A stretch of DNA of 64,000 nucleotides from Fibrobacter sp. (GCA_024399065.1 JAKSIB010000003.1:123006-187005), one strand, 5' to 3'; shown: positions 45,342 to 54,791, numbered from the stretch's first letter. Notes: generated by a model not told the origin, from the letters alone. Numbers and translations are program-made.

Positions 45342-46829
45342 ATGAATTGGATTGAAGACAAAAAGTGCACCGCAGAAGAAGCGGCTCTCCTTATTAACGA
45401 TGGTGATGTTCTTGGCGTTTCCGGATTTACGCTGGCCGGATACCCGAAGGTGGTGCCTACTGCACTTGCTGCCCGTGCCGAGCGACTTCATGCTGAGGGA
45501 AAGCCTTTTCAAGTGACGCTTTTCTCCGGAGCTTCTACCGGTGATTCCTGCGATGGAGCACTTGCCCGAGCAGACGCTGTCAGCTTCCGCATGCCTTACC
45601 AGTCCAATCCCGCTCTCCGCAAGGCTATCAACTCCGGTTCCATCAAGTACATTGACGCCCACCTGGGTAAGATGGGCTACTGGATCCGTACGGGTGCGCT
45701 GCCCCGTCCCACAGTTGCCATTGTGGAAGTGACCCAGATTTTGCCCGATGGCCGCGTGTGCCTTTCTACTTCCGGCGGCAATTCCGTTACCTTCCTGGAA
45801 TCTGCAGAAAAGATTATTCTGGAATTGAACACCCGCTTTGGGGAAGCTTGCATCGGCATTCACGATGTGGCGCTGCCGGAACTTCCGCCTCACGCAAAGG
45901 CTTTGCCTATTGATGCTGCTGGCGACCGTGTTGGCGATACTTTCGCCCGCGTAAACCCGAACAGGGTCGTCGCCATTGTGGAACAGTCCCGCTTCGATGA
46001 AGTGACGCCTTTTGTTGAACCAGATGAGATTTCCCGCAATATCGGCGACCGCATTTTGGATTTTGTTCGCTACGAGGAAAAACGGGGTCGCCTCCTGAAG
46101 GGGCTTGCCTACCAGAGTGGTGTGGGTAAAGTTGCAAACGCTGTTCTCTCCGCCATGGCTGCGGACAGTCGCCTCCATCAGATTGACCTTTATACCGAAG
46201 TTATCCAGGAAGCGGTTCTTCCGCTGCTGAAGAATGGCAAACTTGGTATCGCTTCCGGCACGGCTCTTACTTTGTCTGGAAGCACCCAGAAGGAATTTGT
46301 GGCTAACGCTGAAGAGTGGAAGAAGCATTTGATTATCCGCCAGCAGGAAGTGAGCAACAGCCCCGATGTTATCAAGCGCATTGGCGTCATCTCCATGAAC
46401 ACGGCTTTGGAAGTGGATATCTTCGGTAACGTGAACAGTTCCCTGGTGACGGGTTCCGCCATGATGAATGGTATCGGCGGCTCTGCAGACTTTGCACGTA
46501 ACTGCCTGCTGGGATTCTTCATGACTCCTTCTGTTGCAAAGAATGGAACTATCAGTTCCGTGGTACCTTACGTAAGTCATGTGGACCATCCGGATCACGA
46601 CACCATGATCTTTGTGACGGAGCAGGGACTTGCCGACCTTCGTGGCCTTGCCGCCGAAGATCGCGCCCGCTTGATTATCAAGAACTGCGCCCACCCCAAT
46701 TTCAAGGAACCGCTGAGCGACTTCCTGGAATACAGTCTAAAGCATGCCAAGGGCATCCATATGCCTCTGGCTATTAACCGCGCCTTCGAAATGCATCAAA
46801 AATTCCTGGAAACGGGATGCATGTTGTAG
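45342..46829 (+). CDS. Acetyl-CoA hydrolase/transferase family, likely succinyl-CoA:acetate CoA-transferase
   Basis: The 495-residue protein matches the succinate/acetate CoA-transferase family (Cat1/SucA-type): GVSGFTLAGYPKVVPTALA, YIDAHLGKMGYW, the catalytic glutamate in DLYTEVIQEAV, and SGTALTLSGS and VTGSAMMNGIGGSADFARN near the C-terminus. It moves CoA between succinate and acetate, fitting a succinate- and acetate-forming fermenter. The ATG at 45342 is preceded only by A/T-rich sequence, so it may be leaderless. A hairpin follows at 46869. Confidence 0.88.
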   Translation: MNWIEDKKCTAEEAALLINDGDVLGVSGFTLAGYPKVVPTALAARAERLHAEGKPFQVTLFSGASTGDSCDGALARADAVSFRMPYQSNPALRKAINSGSIKYIDAHLGKMGYWIRTGALPRPTVAIVEVTQILPDGRVCLSTSGGNSVTFLESAEKIILELNTRFGEACIGIHDVALPELPPHAKALPIDAAGDRVGDTFARVNPNRVVAIVEQSRFDEVTPFVEPDEISRNIGDRILDFVRYEEKRGRLLKGLAYQSGVGKVANAVLSAMAADSRLHQIDLYTEVIQEAVLPLLKNGKLGIASGTALTLSGSTQKEFVANAEEWKKHLIIRQQEVSNSPDVIKRIGVISMNTALEVDIFGNVNSSLVTGSAMMNGIGGSADFARNCLLGFFMTPSVAKNGTISSVVPYVSHVDHPDHDTMIFVTEQGLADLRGLAAEDRARLIIKNCAHPNFKEPLSDFLEYSLKHAKGIHMPLAINRAFEMHQKFLETGCML

Positions 46830-46868
46830 TTGGACCAGCAATTTCTAAACAAATAGTGTAAAATTCCG

Positions 46869-46899
46869 CCTAGATTGCCTTAAAAAACCGCAATCTAGG
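46869..46899 (+). terminator. Probable terminator of the CoA-transferase gene
   Basis: CCTAGATTGC pairs perfectly with GCAATCTAGG around an 11-base loop; a T-rich but interrupted tract follows. Confidence 0.55.
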
Positions 46900-46956
46900 T
46901 GTTGTAATTAATTTTTTCGTTGGAAAGCCTTGGTTGGCTTTTTATATTCTCCAATT

Positions 46957-49191
46957 ATGATGTTTGGAAAGAAAGATTTGCAAAAAAATTCCTCTCCATT
47001 TAAGTGGTTTTTTGTTGCGTTGTCTGTCATGGCCCTGTTGACAGCCTGCGATGACAAAAAGCATTTTGCACCTGAATTTGAAGAAGGATTCGAAGATAAC
47101 AAGGGTGGCTCAGATTCCGGATCGAATAATGGTTCGGACAGTTCTTCCGGTATTCCGGATACAGGGCTTTCTGATGAGCCTGTGGTGGAAGATACTACCG
47201 CAGTTTCCGACGTAAACCAGCTTCCCAAATGTACCTCCTCCAACGAAGGTGAATCTTTTTTTGTGGCTGCAGAAAATACGCTGTATTTCTGCGTCAAGGG
47301 TGAATGGGACAAGGATGCCGTAGAAACTCTTGGGGTATCCTGTGCCGATGGAAAATTGATTCTTGGTGCCGCTGAAGTCGAGGCGGTTGAAGAAGGCCCG
47401 GATAGTTTCGGCTATGACACACTGACCGCAGCTGTTGTCTATCGTCGCGAAGGCGTGCCTATGGCAGGCCTTGTAGAAAAGGGCACGTTCCTCCATGGAA
47501 CTTCCGTAACAGTGGTGGAACTGGATAGTGCGAAACGTTTGGCTGATTCTGAACGAAAGCACACGACCTGTATTACTACCAGTGATGGCTCCTACACTTT
47601 TGACGCTTTCAATATTGTTTCTCCTTATGTTCGAGTGGAGGCTTCCGGTTATTTCAAGAGCGAATTGACTGGCGGTCTTTCTGCAGACTTGATTACCTTG
47701 AGAAACGTGACCGACTTGACGGAACGAGATTCCGTGAACGTCAACATCCTGACGCATATTGATGCGGTGGTTACGTCCTTGCTGGTAGAACAGAGCGGTT
47801 ACAATTCCACGGTTAGATCCGTTAAGGAATTGTCTTTGAAGCGAATTCTTTACTCTTTTGGTGTGGTGATTTCTGGCTTCAATGATAATCTTTTCAATCA
47901 GAGTCAGGGTGGCTTTGGTTTTGGGTCGACCCAGACTGTTTCCAAGATTTCCGATGAAATCAATTTGTTCGATGATGATGAATTTGGTAAGGCTCTTGTG
48001 GCTATTTCCATCATGATGCAGCGAAATGGTTCCGGTCAGGAAATGCTGCAGTACGTTGGCAAGATTGCTGAGGAAATCGCCCGCAATGGAAGATGGGTGG
48101 ACGGAAATTCTCGCGCCGATTTGGCCGACTGGCTTATGGCTCTTGATGTTAATGGTGATTTTGAAAAGATTCGCAAGAACATTGCCGGCTGGAAACAGGG
48201 TGACGTGCCTGATTTCGAATCCTTGCTGCGCAAGTTCTGGACCACGGAATTCCAGTTCCCCACTTGCAACAAATCTAACGATGGCATGGTTACCCACATC
48301 GGCTATAGCCAGAGTTCTTACTTTGGTTGCAATTACCAGGATACCGCGAAGACCAAGGTTCGCTTTACCTGTGATGCGGAACTCGGCCGTTGGCGCGCAG
48401 CTACCGACATCGAAAAGGATACGGTGGGCCTTGGCGCAGATACTTCCAAGTACGATGGTGCAATTCGTCCGGGCGTGATCAACAAGGACAAGAGCTATAT
48501 CTACGAGGCTTCCAAGAAACAGTGGCGTGCTGCAACGAGCGACGATATCATGGACTTTACTGATGTCGCTGATGTCTACAATGGCTTGGCTGCAGATGAA
48601 TCTGTGGTGTTTGTTCTCCGTCATGCTGAACGTACCAATGAAACTGGTTCCAAGGGACATCTGACCGATAACGGCAAGGCCCAGGCAAAGAGCGTTGGTG
48701 CGAAGTTCAAGTATGCGGGTTCCATACATTTTGCCTATTCCGGTTACACCCGCACGTTGGAAACTTGCGAAGGCATCGCTTCTGGAGCGGGAGTGAGTGC
48801 TAGCCCGGAGATCCTTGATGGTCTTGATGGTAACTGGTATGTCAAGAATGGTGATCCGTCTATTGAATCCCTGACTAGCTGGGCCTACACAGGGAAGCCG
48901 GCCGGTGATTTCTATGACCTGGAACTTCGCAGTCAGGAATTTGTTTCCAGCTACATTTTGACAAGACAGTACAAACTGCAAAAGGTGAACTTCTATATCT
49001 CCCATGACATGATGGTTCTTCCCTTTGCTGTTTACGCTTCCCAAGGAAAGGTGGACCTGCGTTTCTTTGATGTCCAGGGAACCCGCAACTGGCTGAACTT
49101 CCTGGCGGGGGTGGCCGTGATTTACAATACCGCAGGCAAGGTTCGCTACGTGCCTGTCCGTGGCCTTGATTCCGGCACCATGAAGCTGTAG
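46957..49191 (+). CDS. Modular lipoprotein ending in a histidine-phosphatase domain
   Basis: The ATG at 46957 (another at 46960) begins a lipoprotein of about 744 residues with lipobox ALLTACDD and a Ser/Gly-rich linker. Then come a small two-Cys module (CTSSNEGESFF...FCVKGEWD), a carboxypeptidase-regulatory-like domain (about 150-245), a helical module with VNVNILTHIDAVVTSLLVEQ (about 255-430), a second CNKSNDG-type two-Cys module, and a histidine phosphatase domain (about 545-744) with VFVLRHAERTN and SHDMMVLPF. The VNILT and SNDG modules are shared with the TIGR02145 lipoprotein at 52896. Substrate unknown; acid phosphatase or phytase-like activity is possible. Confidence 0.72.
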   Translation: MMFGKKDLQKNSSPFKWFFVALSVMALLTACDDKKHFAPEFEEGFEDNKGGSDSGSNNGSDSSSGIPDTGLSDEPVVEDTTAVSDVNQLPKCTSSNEGESFFVAAENTLYFCVKGEWDKDAVETLGVSCADGKLILGAAEVEAVEEGPDSFGYDTLTAAVVYRREGVPMAGLVEKGTFLHGTSVTVVELDSAKRLADSERKHTTCITTSDGSYTFDAFNIVSPYVRVEASGYFKSELTGGLSADLITLRNVTDLTERDSVNVNILTHIDAVVTSLLVEQSGYNSTVRSVKELSLKRILYSFGVVISGFNDNLFNQSQGGFGFGSTQTVSKISDEINLFDDDEFGKALVAISIMMQRNGSGQEMLQYVGKIAEEIARNGRWVDGNSRADLADWLMALDVNGDFEKIRKNIAGWKQGDVPDFESLLRKFWTTEFQFPTCNKSNDGMVTHIGYSQSSYFGCNYQDTAKTKVRFTCDAELGRWRAATDIEKDTVGLGADTSKYDGAIRPGVINKDKSYIYEASKKQWRAATSDDIMDFTDVADVYNGLAADESVVFVLRHAERTNETGSKGHLTDNGKAQAKSVGAKFKYAGSIHFAYSGYTRTLETCEGIASGAGVSASPEILDGLDGNWYVKNGDPSIESLTSWAYTGKPAGDFYDLELRSQEFVSSYILTRQYKLQKVNFYISHDMMVLPFAVYASQGKVDLRFFDVQGTRNWLNFLAGVAVIYNTAGKVRYVPVRGLDSGTMKL

Positions 49192-49220
49192 TTTTTCATA
49201 GTTTGTAAAGTATTCCCAAT

Positions 49221-49256
49221 GAAAGGTCCCCGGGTTTCTCGCGGGACCTTTTCTTG
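49221..49256 (+). terminator. Rho-independent terminator
   Basis: AAAGGTCCC pairs with GGGACCTTT and is followed by TCTT, after the histidine-phosphatase lipoprotein gene. Confidence 0.8.
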
Positions 49257-49382
49257 TGGAAAAAACACCTTGTTTTCCCTACAAATCTCTCGTCTCTCGT
49301 CTTTCGCCTCTCGTCTATATACTACATTTCCATCGTTGATTTTTATCAAAATGTTCACCTAAAAGAATGGATAAAATCCAAT

Positions 49383-50210
49383 ATGAATGAAACGCAACAG
49401 AATACTGCAGAATCCCAGGTAGCTCCCGCTGCCGAAGGTGCTGTAGTGGCTACCCCGGCAAAGGCTAAGGGACGTTTTGACGAGCAGATCGGCTTGATGT
49501 CTCCTACTGATGCCGCCAAGGTTCAGGCTCAGCTTGACCTTACTCCTGGTGGCGATTCCGCTGTCTTCGAAATTGTCGAAGCCCACGGCGGTGGATACCA
49601 GGTTCTTTACAAGACTTACGATCAGTCCGTGACTGCCCGTAATGCCCTCAAGGCTCAGGACGATGCATCTGCAAAGGTGCTCCCCATCGCCAAGGCAACC
49701 TTGGGCAAGGAATACTGCAATGGCAATGTCGTAGAAGGCACCTGCCAGGGCGAAAAGGAAGTCTTCACTATCGGCAAGCTTGCTGAATTCCAGGCAACTG
49801 GCCTTATCGTAGTGATGGCTGTGATTATCGGCCTTTGCTTGCTTTGCTACCTGATGAACTTCGTCATGGCAAAGCTTGGCCTCAATGTGGACAAGGCTCC
49901 GGCACCCGCAGTCAAGGCTGCTCCTGCCGCTGCTCCGGCTGCAGCACCTGCTGCCGCTGCTCCCCGTACCATTGGCCCCGCTCACTGCGACTGGGATCCC
50001 AATGCTAAGAGCGTTCATCCGGGTATGACCAACAAGCAGCTCCAGGCATTCCTGTCTATCGCTGCTATTGCCGCCCTCGAAGAACATCCGGGCCTCACCA
50101 ACGACGAACTGGTAGTGATCATGACCGCAGCTGCAACTCAGGTCCTGGGTCAGCCCTGCCGCGTCACCGCATACAAGAATGTTAACTCTCCTGCTTGGAC
50201 CATCGTCTAA
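49383..50210 (+). CDS. OadG/MmdD-like subunit of Na+-pumping decarboxylase, enlarged
   Basis: From the ATG at 49383 the protein has 275 residues. About 135 residues precede a single membrane helix (ATGLIVVMAVIIGLCLLCYLM), followed by an Ala/Pro linker (about 175-195) and a C-terminal segment (FLSIAAIAALEEHPGLTNDELV, ending YKNVNSPAWTIV) like the conserved tail of gamma/delta subunits. Usual OadG proteins have about 80-120 residues and almost nothing before the helix, so the N-terminal domain is an addition. It should anchor the decarboxylase to the beta subunit. A TATATACTACATTT promoter-like element lies about 60 bases upstream. Confidence 0.72.
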   Translation: MNETQQNTAESQVAPAAEGAVVATPAKAKGRFDEQIGLMSPTDAAKVQAQLDLTPGGDSAVFEIVEAHGGGYQVLYKTYDQSVTARNALKAQDDASAKVLPIAKATLGKEYCNGNVVEGTCQGEKEVFTIGKLAEFQATGLIVVMAVIIGLCLLCYLMNFVMAKLGLNVDKAPAPAVKAAPAAAPAAAPAAAAPRTIGPAHCDWDPNAKSVHPGMTNKQLQAFLSIAAIAALEEHPGLTNDELVVIMTAAATQVLGQPCRVTAYKNVNSPAWTIV

Positions 50211-50265
50211 GGATCAGGAACAACTTTTAAAAATTCAACAGGCTATTTAGCCAGGAAAAAGAAAA

Positions 50266-50637
50266 ATGAAGAAGACCGTACGTATCAGTTTCGAAGGCAA
50301 GAGCTACGATGTAGAAGTTGAAGTTCTTGATTCCAATGTCGCAGTTGCTCCGGCTGCTGCTCCTGCTGCAGCTCCCGCTCCGGTTGCTGCTCCGGCTCCC
50401 GCTGCTGCACCGGCCGTTGCTGGTGGCACCGAAGTTAAGAGCCCGCTGGCTGGTTCCGTGTTCAAGCTGAAGGTCAAGGTTGGCGACAAGGTTGAAGCAA
50501 ACCAGGAAGTCGCAATCATCGAAGCTCTCAAGATGGAAAACCCGGTTGTCGCTCCTTGCGCAGGTACCGTGAACTCTGTTTCCGTTAAGGAAACCGATAC
50601 CGTCGTCGACGGCCAGACTCTCCTCACCATCGCTTAA
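50266..50637 (+). CDS. Biotin carboxyl carrier subunit of Na+-pumping decarboxylase
   Basis: The 123-residue protein has a short N-terminal domain (TVRISFEGKSYDVEVEVLD), an Ala/Pro-rich flexible linker (about 28-52), and a biotinyl domain with the biotin-acceptor lysine in EALKMENPVVAP. The swinging biotin carries CO2 from the transferase subunit to the membrane beta subunit. Site AGGAAA precedes the start. The order gamma, biotin, beta matches methylmalonyl-CoA, glutaconyl-CoA or oxaloacetate decarboxylase operons. Confidence 0.9.
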   Translation: MKKTVRISFEGKSYDVEVEVLDSNVAVAPAAAPAAAPAPVAAPAPAAAPAVAGGTEVKSPLAGSVFKLKVKVGDKVEANQEVAIIEALKMENPVVAPCAGTVNSVSVKETDTVVDGQTLLTIA

Positions 50638-50659
50638 TTCAGCCTACTGAGGTATATTA

Positions 50660-51820
50660 ATGAGTTCAATCCTTAGCTCCGTTGCCCAGTTCGCTGGCGA
50701 CACTGGCTTTGCCTACATCACGCCGTCTATGATCGTGATGTGGCTCGTCAGCTTCGTCCTGATGTACTTGGCAATCGTGAAAAAGTTCGAACCGCTGCTG
50801 CTCTTGCCGATCGCACTGGGCGCTCTTGCGGTGAACATCCCCACCAAGGGATTCTACGATGGTGGCTGGAGCATCGAGGGCATGTTTGTCCCGACCGAAG
50901 GCCTCTATTACTACATCAGCCAGGGTATCCACCTGGAACTCTTCCCGCCCATCATCTTCCTGGGCGTGGGTGCCATGACTGACTTTGGACCGCTGATTGC
51001 AAATCCCCGTACCCTCCTCTTGGGCGGTGGTGCGCAGTTCGGCGTTTTCGCTACCATGTTCTGCGCCGTTGCTTTCGGTGGCTTTACTCTTGGCGAAGCT
51101 GCTTCCATCGGTATCATCGGTGGTGCAGATGGTCCGACCTCCATCTTTACTGCAAACAAGCTGGCAAAGCACCTCATCGGCCCCATCGCCGTTGCTGCTT
51201 ACACCTACATGGCTCTCGTGCCGCTCATTCAGCCGCCTATCATGCGCCTCATGACTAACGATGCAGAACGTAAGATCCGCATGAAGTCTCTCCGCAAGGT
51301 TTCCAAGGCTGAACGTATCGCATTCGCAGTCATGGTCATGGTTGTTTGCATCCTGGTCGTGCCCGATGCTTCTGCTTTGATCATCATGCTCATGCTGGGT
51401 AACATCTTCAAGGAATCCGGCGTTGTTGACCGTCTCGTTAAGACCGGTCAGAACGAACTCATGAACATCGTGACTATCTTCCTCGGTACTTCCGTGGGCC
51501 TCACTATGTCTGCCGACATCTTCCTCCGTCCGCAGACCCTCATGATCATCGCTATGGGCGTGGTTGCATTCGGCTTCTCTACCGCTGCAGGCCTCTTCCT
51601 TGCAAAGATCATGAACAAGTGCTCTCCGAAGAATCCGGTGAACCCGCTCATTGGCTCCGCTGGCGTTTCTGCTGTGCCGATGGCAGCACGTGTTTCTCAG
51701 GTTGAAGGTGCTAAGTACGACCCGCAGAACTTCCTGCTGATGCACGCTATGGGCCCCAACGTGGCTGGCGTGATCGGTACTGCAGTTTGCGCAGGTTACA
51801 TGATTAGCCGCTTGAGTTAA
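50660..51820 (+). CDS. Na+-translocating decarboxylase beta subunit
   Basis: The 386-residue membrane protein matches OadB/MmdB/Gcd[62 protein letters not shown] (the conserved Asp region that binds Na+), and [20 protein letters not shown] with the Ser/Asn residues of the second Na+ site. It exports Na+ as biotin-bound CO2 is released. The alpha (carboxyltransferase) gene is not in the window. Followed by a small repeat and a terminator. Confidence 0.92.
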   Translation: MSSILSSVAQFAGDTGFAYITPSMIVMWLVSFVLMYLAIVKKFEPLLLLPIALGALAVNIPTKGFYDGGWSIEGMFVPTEGLYYYISQGIHLELFPPIIFLGVGAMTDFGPLIANPRTLLLGGGAQFGVFATMFCAVAFGGFTLGEAASIGIIGGADGPTSIFTANKLAKHLIGPIAVAAYTYMALVPLIQPPIMRLMTNDAERKIRMKSLRKVSKAERIAFAVMVMVVCILVVPDASALIIMLMLGNIFKESGVVDRLVKTGQNELMNIVTIFLGTSVGLTMSADIFLRPQTLMIIAMGVVAFGFSTAAGLFLAKIMNKCSPKNPVNPLIGSAGVSAVPMAARVSQVEGAKYDPQNFLLMHAMGPNVAGVIGTAVCAGYMISRLS

Positions 51821-51830
51821 GAGTATGGAT

Positions 51831-51860
51831 TGTCATCCCGGCCTCAGAGCCGGGATCTCC
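51831..51860. repeat. TGTCATCCCGGCC-type small palindromic repeat, copy 1
   Basis: TGTCATCCCGGC-CTCAGA-GCCGGGATCTCC forms a hairpin and belongs to a repeat style found in many bacterial genomes. A relative lies at 61556, and the same 13-base word recurs at the window end. Confidence 0.65.
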
Positions 51861-51865
51861 AAGAA

Positions 51866-51896
51866 GCCCTCGGTTATTGCCGGGGGTTTCTTTTTG
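51866..51896 (+). terminator. Rho-independent terminator of the decarboxylase genes
   Basis: CCCTCGG pairs with CCGGGGG (one G-T pair) and is followed by TTTCTTTTT. Confidence 0.8.
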
Positions 51897-52051
51897 TTTC
51901 AACATTTTTTTGTATCGTAATGTCATGCCAAAAATTTCCACGATACAAAATTTCTTCCAAATTCATCAAAAATCTTGATGTTCTGTATAGTGGAATATTG
52001 CTTTTTCTTGTTTACTTGGTAAATTTGGGATTAGGGGAATAGGAGGTCCCA

Positions 52052-52885
52052 ATGAAAAAAATTATTGAATACACAGATTACCGCAGGTACATCGCAGACT
52101 ACTACGTTGACCGCAAGGCACGTAGAGCCTTTACCTGGCGAGATTTCGCAAAGAGCGCTGGGTTCTCGTCGCCGGTGTACCTCAAGATGGTTTCTCAGGG
52201 CGTGTATAACCTAAGCGACGCTGCTGTGGAGCGTGTTGCTGTAGCCATGGAACTGAAGGACTGGGAAGTGGAATACTTCAAGGTCTTGGTAGACTTGAAC
52301 CACGCCAAGGACGACGAATCCAGAAGGACTCTTTTCAATGAGATGCTCAGCATCGCTGCGGCCCACAAGGCGACCGTTGTAGAAGGGGATTCCTTCCGTT
52401 ATTTTAGCGACTGGAAGAACCCTCTGCTTCGTGAATTGGCACCTGCCATGGCTAACGCAAAACCTTTGGAAATGGCCAAGGCCTGCATGCCTAAAATTAC
52501 CGCGGCAGAGGTTTCCGAGGTTCTCGCCTTTCTGACAAAGTCGGGACTTCTCAAAAAGGAATCCGATGGCAGCTATCGCCAAACGGAGCAGTTCGTCACC
52601 ACCGGCCCCATGGAAATCACGCCACTGGCTGTTCGTCAGTTGCACCGCCAGATGGGCGAGCTGGCCATAGATACCATTGAGAATGTGGCTCAAAAGGAAC
52701 GGCATTTTTCTGGCCTTACCATGGGGCTTTCTGAAAAGTCCTACGAAAAGGTGGTTCAGAAAATTGCTGAGTTCAGAAAGAGCGTGGCAGACATCGTCAT
52801 GGCCGACGATAAAATGGAAAGAGTCTATCGCTTGAACATGCAGCTCTTTCCCATGTCTCAAAAAATTTCAGGGGAAAAGAAATAG
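52052..52885 (+). CDS. TIGR02147-type Fibrobacter regulator-like protein
   Basis: The 277-residue cytoplasmic protein starts IIEYTDYRRYIADYYVDRK and has a helix-turn-helix-like segment (FTWRDFAKSAGFSSPVYLKMVSQG) followed by NLSDAAVERVAVAMEL, then a second winged-helix-like part (TAAEVSEVLAFLTKSGLLKKESDGSY). This is the hallmark of the TIGR02147 paralogous family known chiefly from Fibrobacter. The function is unproven; DNA-binding regulation is the likely reading. It has a perfect AGGAGGT site and lies 10 bases before a TIGR02145 lipoprotein gene with its own GGAGG. Confidence 0.82.
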   Translation: MKKIIEYTDYRRYIADYYVDRKARRAFTWRDFAKSAGFSSPVYLKMVSQGVYNLSDAAVERVAVAMELKDWEVEYFKVLVDLNHAKDDESRRTLFNEMLSIAAAHKATVVEGDSFRYFSDWKNPLLRELAPAMANAKPLEMAKACMPKITAAEVSEVLAFLTKSGLLKKESDGSYRQTEQFVTTGPMEITPLAVRQLHRQMGELAIDTIENVAQKERHFSGLTMGLSEKSYEKVVQKIAEFRKSVADIVMADDKMERVYRLNMQLFPMSQKISGEKK

Positions 52886-52895
52886 GAGGATTATC

Positions 52896-54791
52896 ATGAA
52901 GAATTTGTTCAAAAAGATTGGCGCAGGCTTTGCTGCTGCAAGTGGCGCGTGCTTGATGACTGCTGCAACCGTGGCATTGACGGGTTGTACAGACAACGGT
53001 GGCAATGTGGCCAATGGTGTTTCCGAAGAAACTAGCATTGCAGAGAATATTACCAATTTGAAGGGCTTGGTTCTAAGAAGCCTTGCTTCCTTTGACTTTG
53101 AAAATTTGGATTCGACAACTGTTAATTCAGGAAACTTTGGAAGTAGTTTATACCTGAAAAAGGTGCGTTTCTGCACGCTGGATCCAAAGACCCTGGCGAT
53201 TGGGGATAGCTGTTTTGATGGAACTGTAAATGAAAACTCCAGTTACGAGGTGAAGGTTGAAAGCAATGGCTGGCGATATGGATTGTTGGAAGTAGATGTT
53301 TCCGATGTAGACGAGTCTAGACGATTGGAATTCGGTTACACCGAAGAATTTCTTGAATCGCATCGCTATAAGATGCATGCAATTATTGATGCAAAAAATC
53401 TCACTGCATCTAACGTGAATATCCTGACAGCTTGGAAATATTATCAGGTCAAGAAACTGGTGGAATCCGGTGCTAGCGTTGAGTCTGCAATGGCGCAGGC
53501 AGAAGAGGATGTTCTTGCTTCCATAGGAATTTATGGGGAGTACGAAAACTTTGGACGAATGGATGTTTACGGAAATACAAAGTCCGACCATTTGCTTCTT
53601 GCTGCGACCTATCTAATGGATATTCCGTCCATTTCCGACAATAGCGTTGTTGCTCGTGATATGAGAAACTTTGTAAGGAATAACGAAATTCATAACGATC
53701 CGTTCTGGCTTTCCATGGGCTTGGAAAAACCTAGTGAAGAAATTGTCGATCAGGTTGAAAGATTTGTGACTAATTATTTTGCTGTGGATGCGGGTTTAGG
53801 TCGTTGCGAAGAATCGAATGACGGGCAAATTGTTCGTGCAGGTGAACATGATTTTGGTTATGCGACTATCGAAATTAATAAGTATGGTTTAAGTCTGAAA
53901 TGTTCTGACGGTCTTTGGGGCTGGTACGTTCCAGAGCTTGAACATACCGTTGGAACTATGACAGACTCTCGTGACGGACACGTTTACAAGACCACGACCT
54001 TTACAGTAAACGGTACAGTTCAAACCTGGATGGCCGAAGATTTAAAGTATGATTTGCCCGGCTCGAAATGTTTGCAAGATTCCTCCGAACTTTGTGAAAA
54101 GTATGGCCGTCTTTATACTTGGTCTGATGTGGTGCAGTTAGATACAACAGGCTTTACTGGGCCGATTAAGGAATATGCCCAAGAGGAACTGTATGGTGGT
54201 CTAGAAAAATGTATTGATTGGGCTATGACATATCTAGAGGAGTCTGTGTATGCTGAACGGCTTTTGGATGAGCCGGTTGTAGTTGATAGTATGGACGCGT
54301 ATAAGTTATGTGTGGGTTGGGGTGTTGACCATGAAGGGATGCTAAAAAATGTAGACATTCGAAATCATCAGGGTATTTGCCCTGATGGATGGAGAGTCCC
54401 GTCGGAGAAGGACTGGAAACTCCTGACAGAATACATTGGGGATGACGACCACCTGGCCGTAAAGCTTATGAAGAAGAGTTCGTGGTATGGAAGCGAGGTC
54501 CGCATGACTAATTTAGGTAGATTCCGTGTTTATAATCGAGCCAGTGATGTAATGGATTTTTCTGCTGTTCCTAATGTATCTTATGGGCGAAGTGGTCGTT
54601 ATGCAATAATCCCCAGCTTTGATGCCACGGACATCGAGTTTCATGGAACTTATGTGGAGTTAAGTGCTATGCCGGTAAGTGTTGGTGTCGGTGTCGGTGA
54701 CTTTGAATACGAGTATTACGAAGCTGACGATTATGGCCCTGCAGGTCTTTACGCACTAAAGATGGGAGTCCGTTGCATCAAGAATCAGTAA
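52896..54791 (+). CDS. Lipoprotein with Fibrobacter major paralogous domain (TIGR02145)
   Basis: The 631-residue protein has a lipoprotein signal (VALTGCTDN), a helical module with SNVNILTAWKYYQVKKLVES (about 170-300), a two-Cys module (CEESNDGQIVRAGEHDFGYA, about 305-350), and a TIGR02145 domain (about 355-631) with TWMAEDLKYD, YGRLYTWSD, GICPDGWRVPSEKDW and the terminal GVRCIKN. TIGR02145 domains are abundant on Fibrobacter surface proteins and may bind polymers or ligands; their function is not settled. It shares N-terminal modules with the lipoprotein at 46957. Coupled with the TIGR02147 gene upstream; terminator at 54819. Confidence 0.85.
   Translation: MKNLFKKIGAGFAAASGACLMTAATVALTGCTDNGGNVANGVSEETSIAENITNLKGLVLRSLASFDFENLDSTTVNSGNFGSSLYLKKVRFCTLDPKTLAIGDSCFDGTVNENSSYEVKVESNGWRYGLLEVDVSDVDESRRLEFGYTEEFLESHRYKMHAIIDAKNLTASNVNILTAWKYYQVKKLVESGASVESAMAQAEEDVLASIGIYGEYENFGRMDVYGNTKSDHLLLAATYLMDIPSISDNSVVARDMRNFVRNNEIHNDPFWLSMGLEKPSEEIVDQVERFVTNYFAVDAGLGRCEESNDGQIVRAGEHDFGYATIEINKYGLSLKCSDGLWGWYVPELEHTVGTMTDSRDGHVYKTTTFTVNGTVQTWMAEDLKYDLPGSKCLQDSSELCEKYGRLYTWSDVVQLDTTGFTGPIKEYAQEELYGGLEKCIDWAMTYLEESVYAERLLDEPVVVDSMDAYKLCVGWGVDHEGMLKNVDIRNHQGICPDGWRVPSEKDWKLLTEYIGDDDHLAVKLMKKSSWYGSEVRMTNLGRFRVYNRASDVMDFSAVPNVSYGRSGRYAIIPSFDATDIEFHGTYVELSAMPVSVGVGVGDFEYEYYEADDYGPAGLYALKMGVRCIKNQ

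Noticed and set aside
51830..52042. A 70-codon plus-strand frame starting in the repeat after the decarboxylase beta gene
   Set aside because: It begins in a palindromic repeat, runs through the terminator and has no ribosome site; the MSSRPQSRDLQ start is a typical spurious translation of this repeat.
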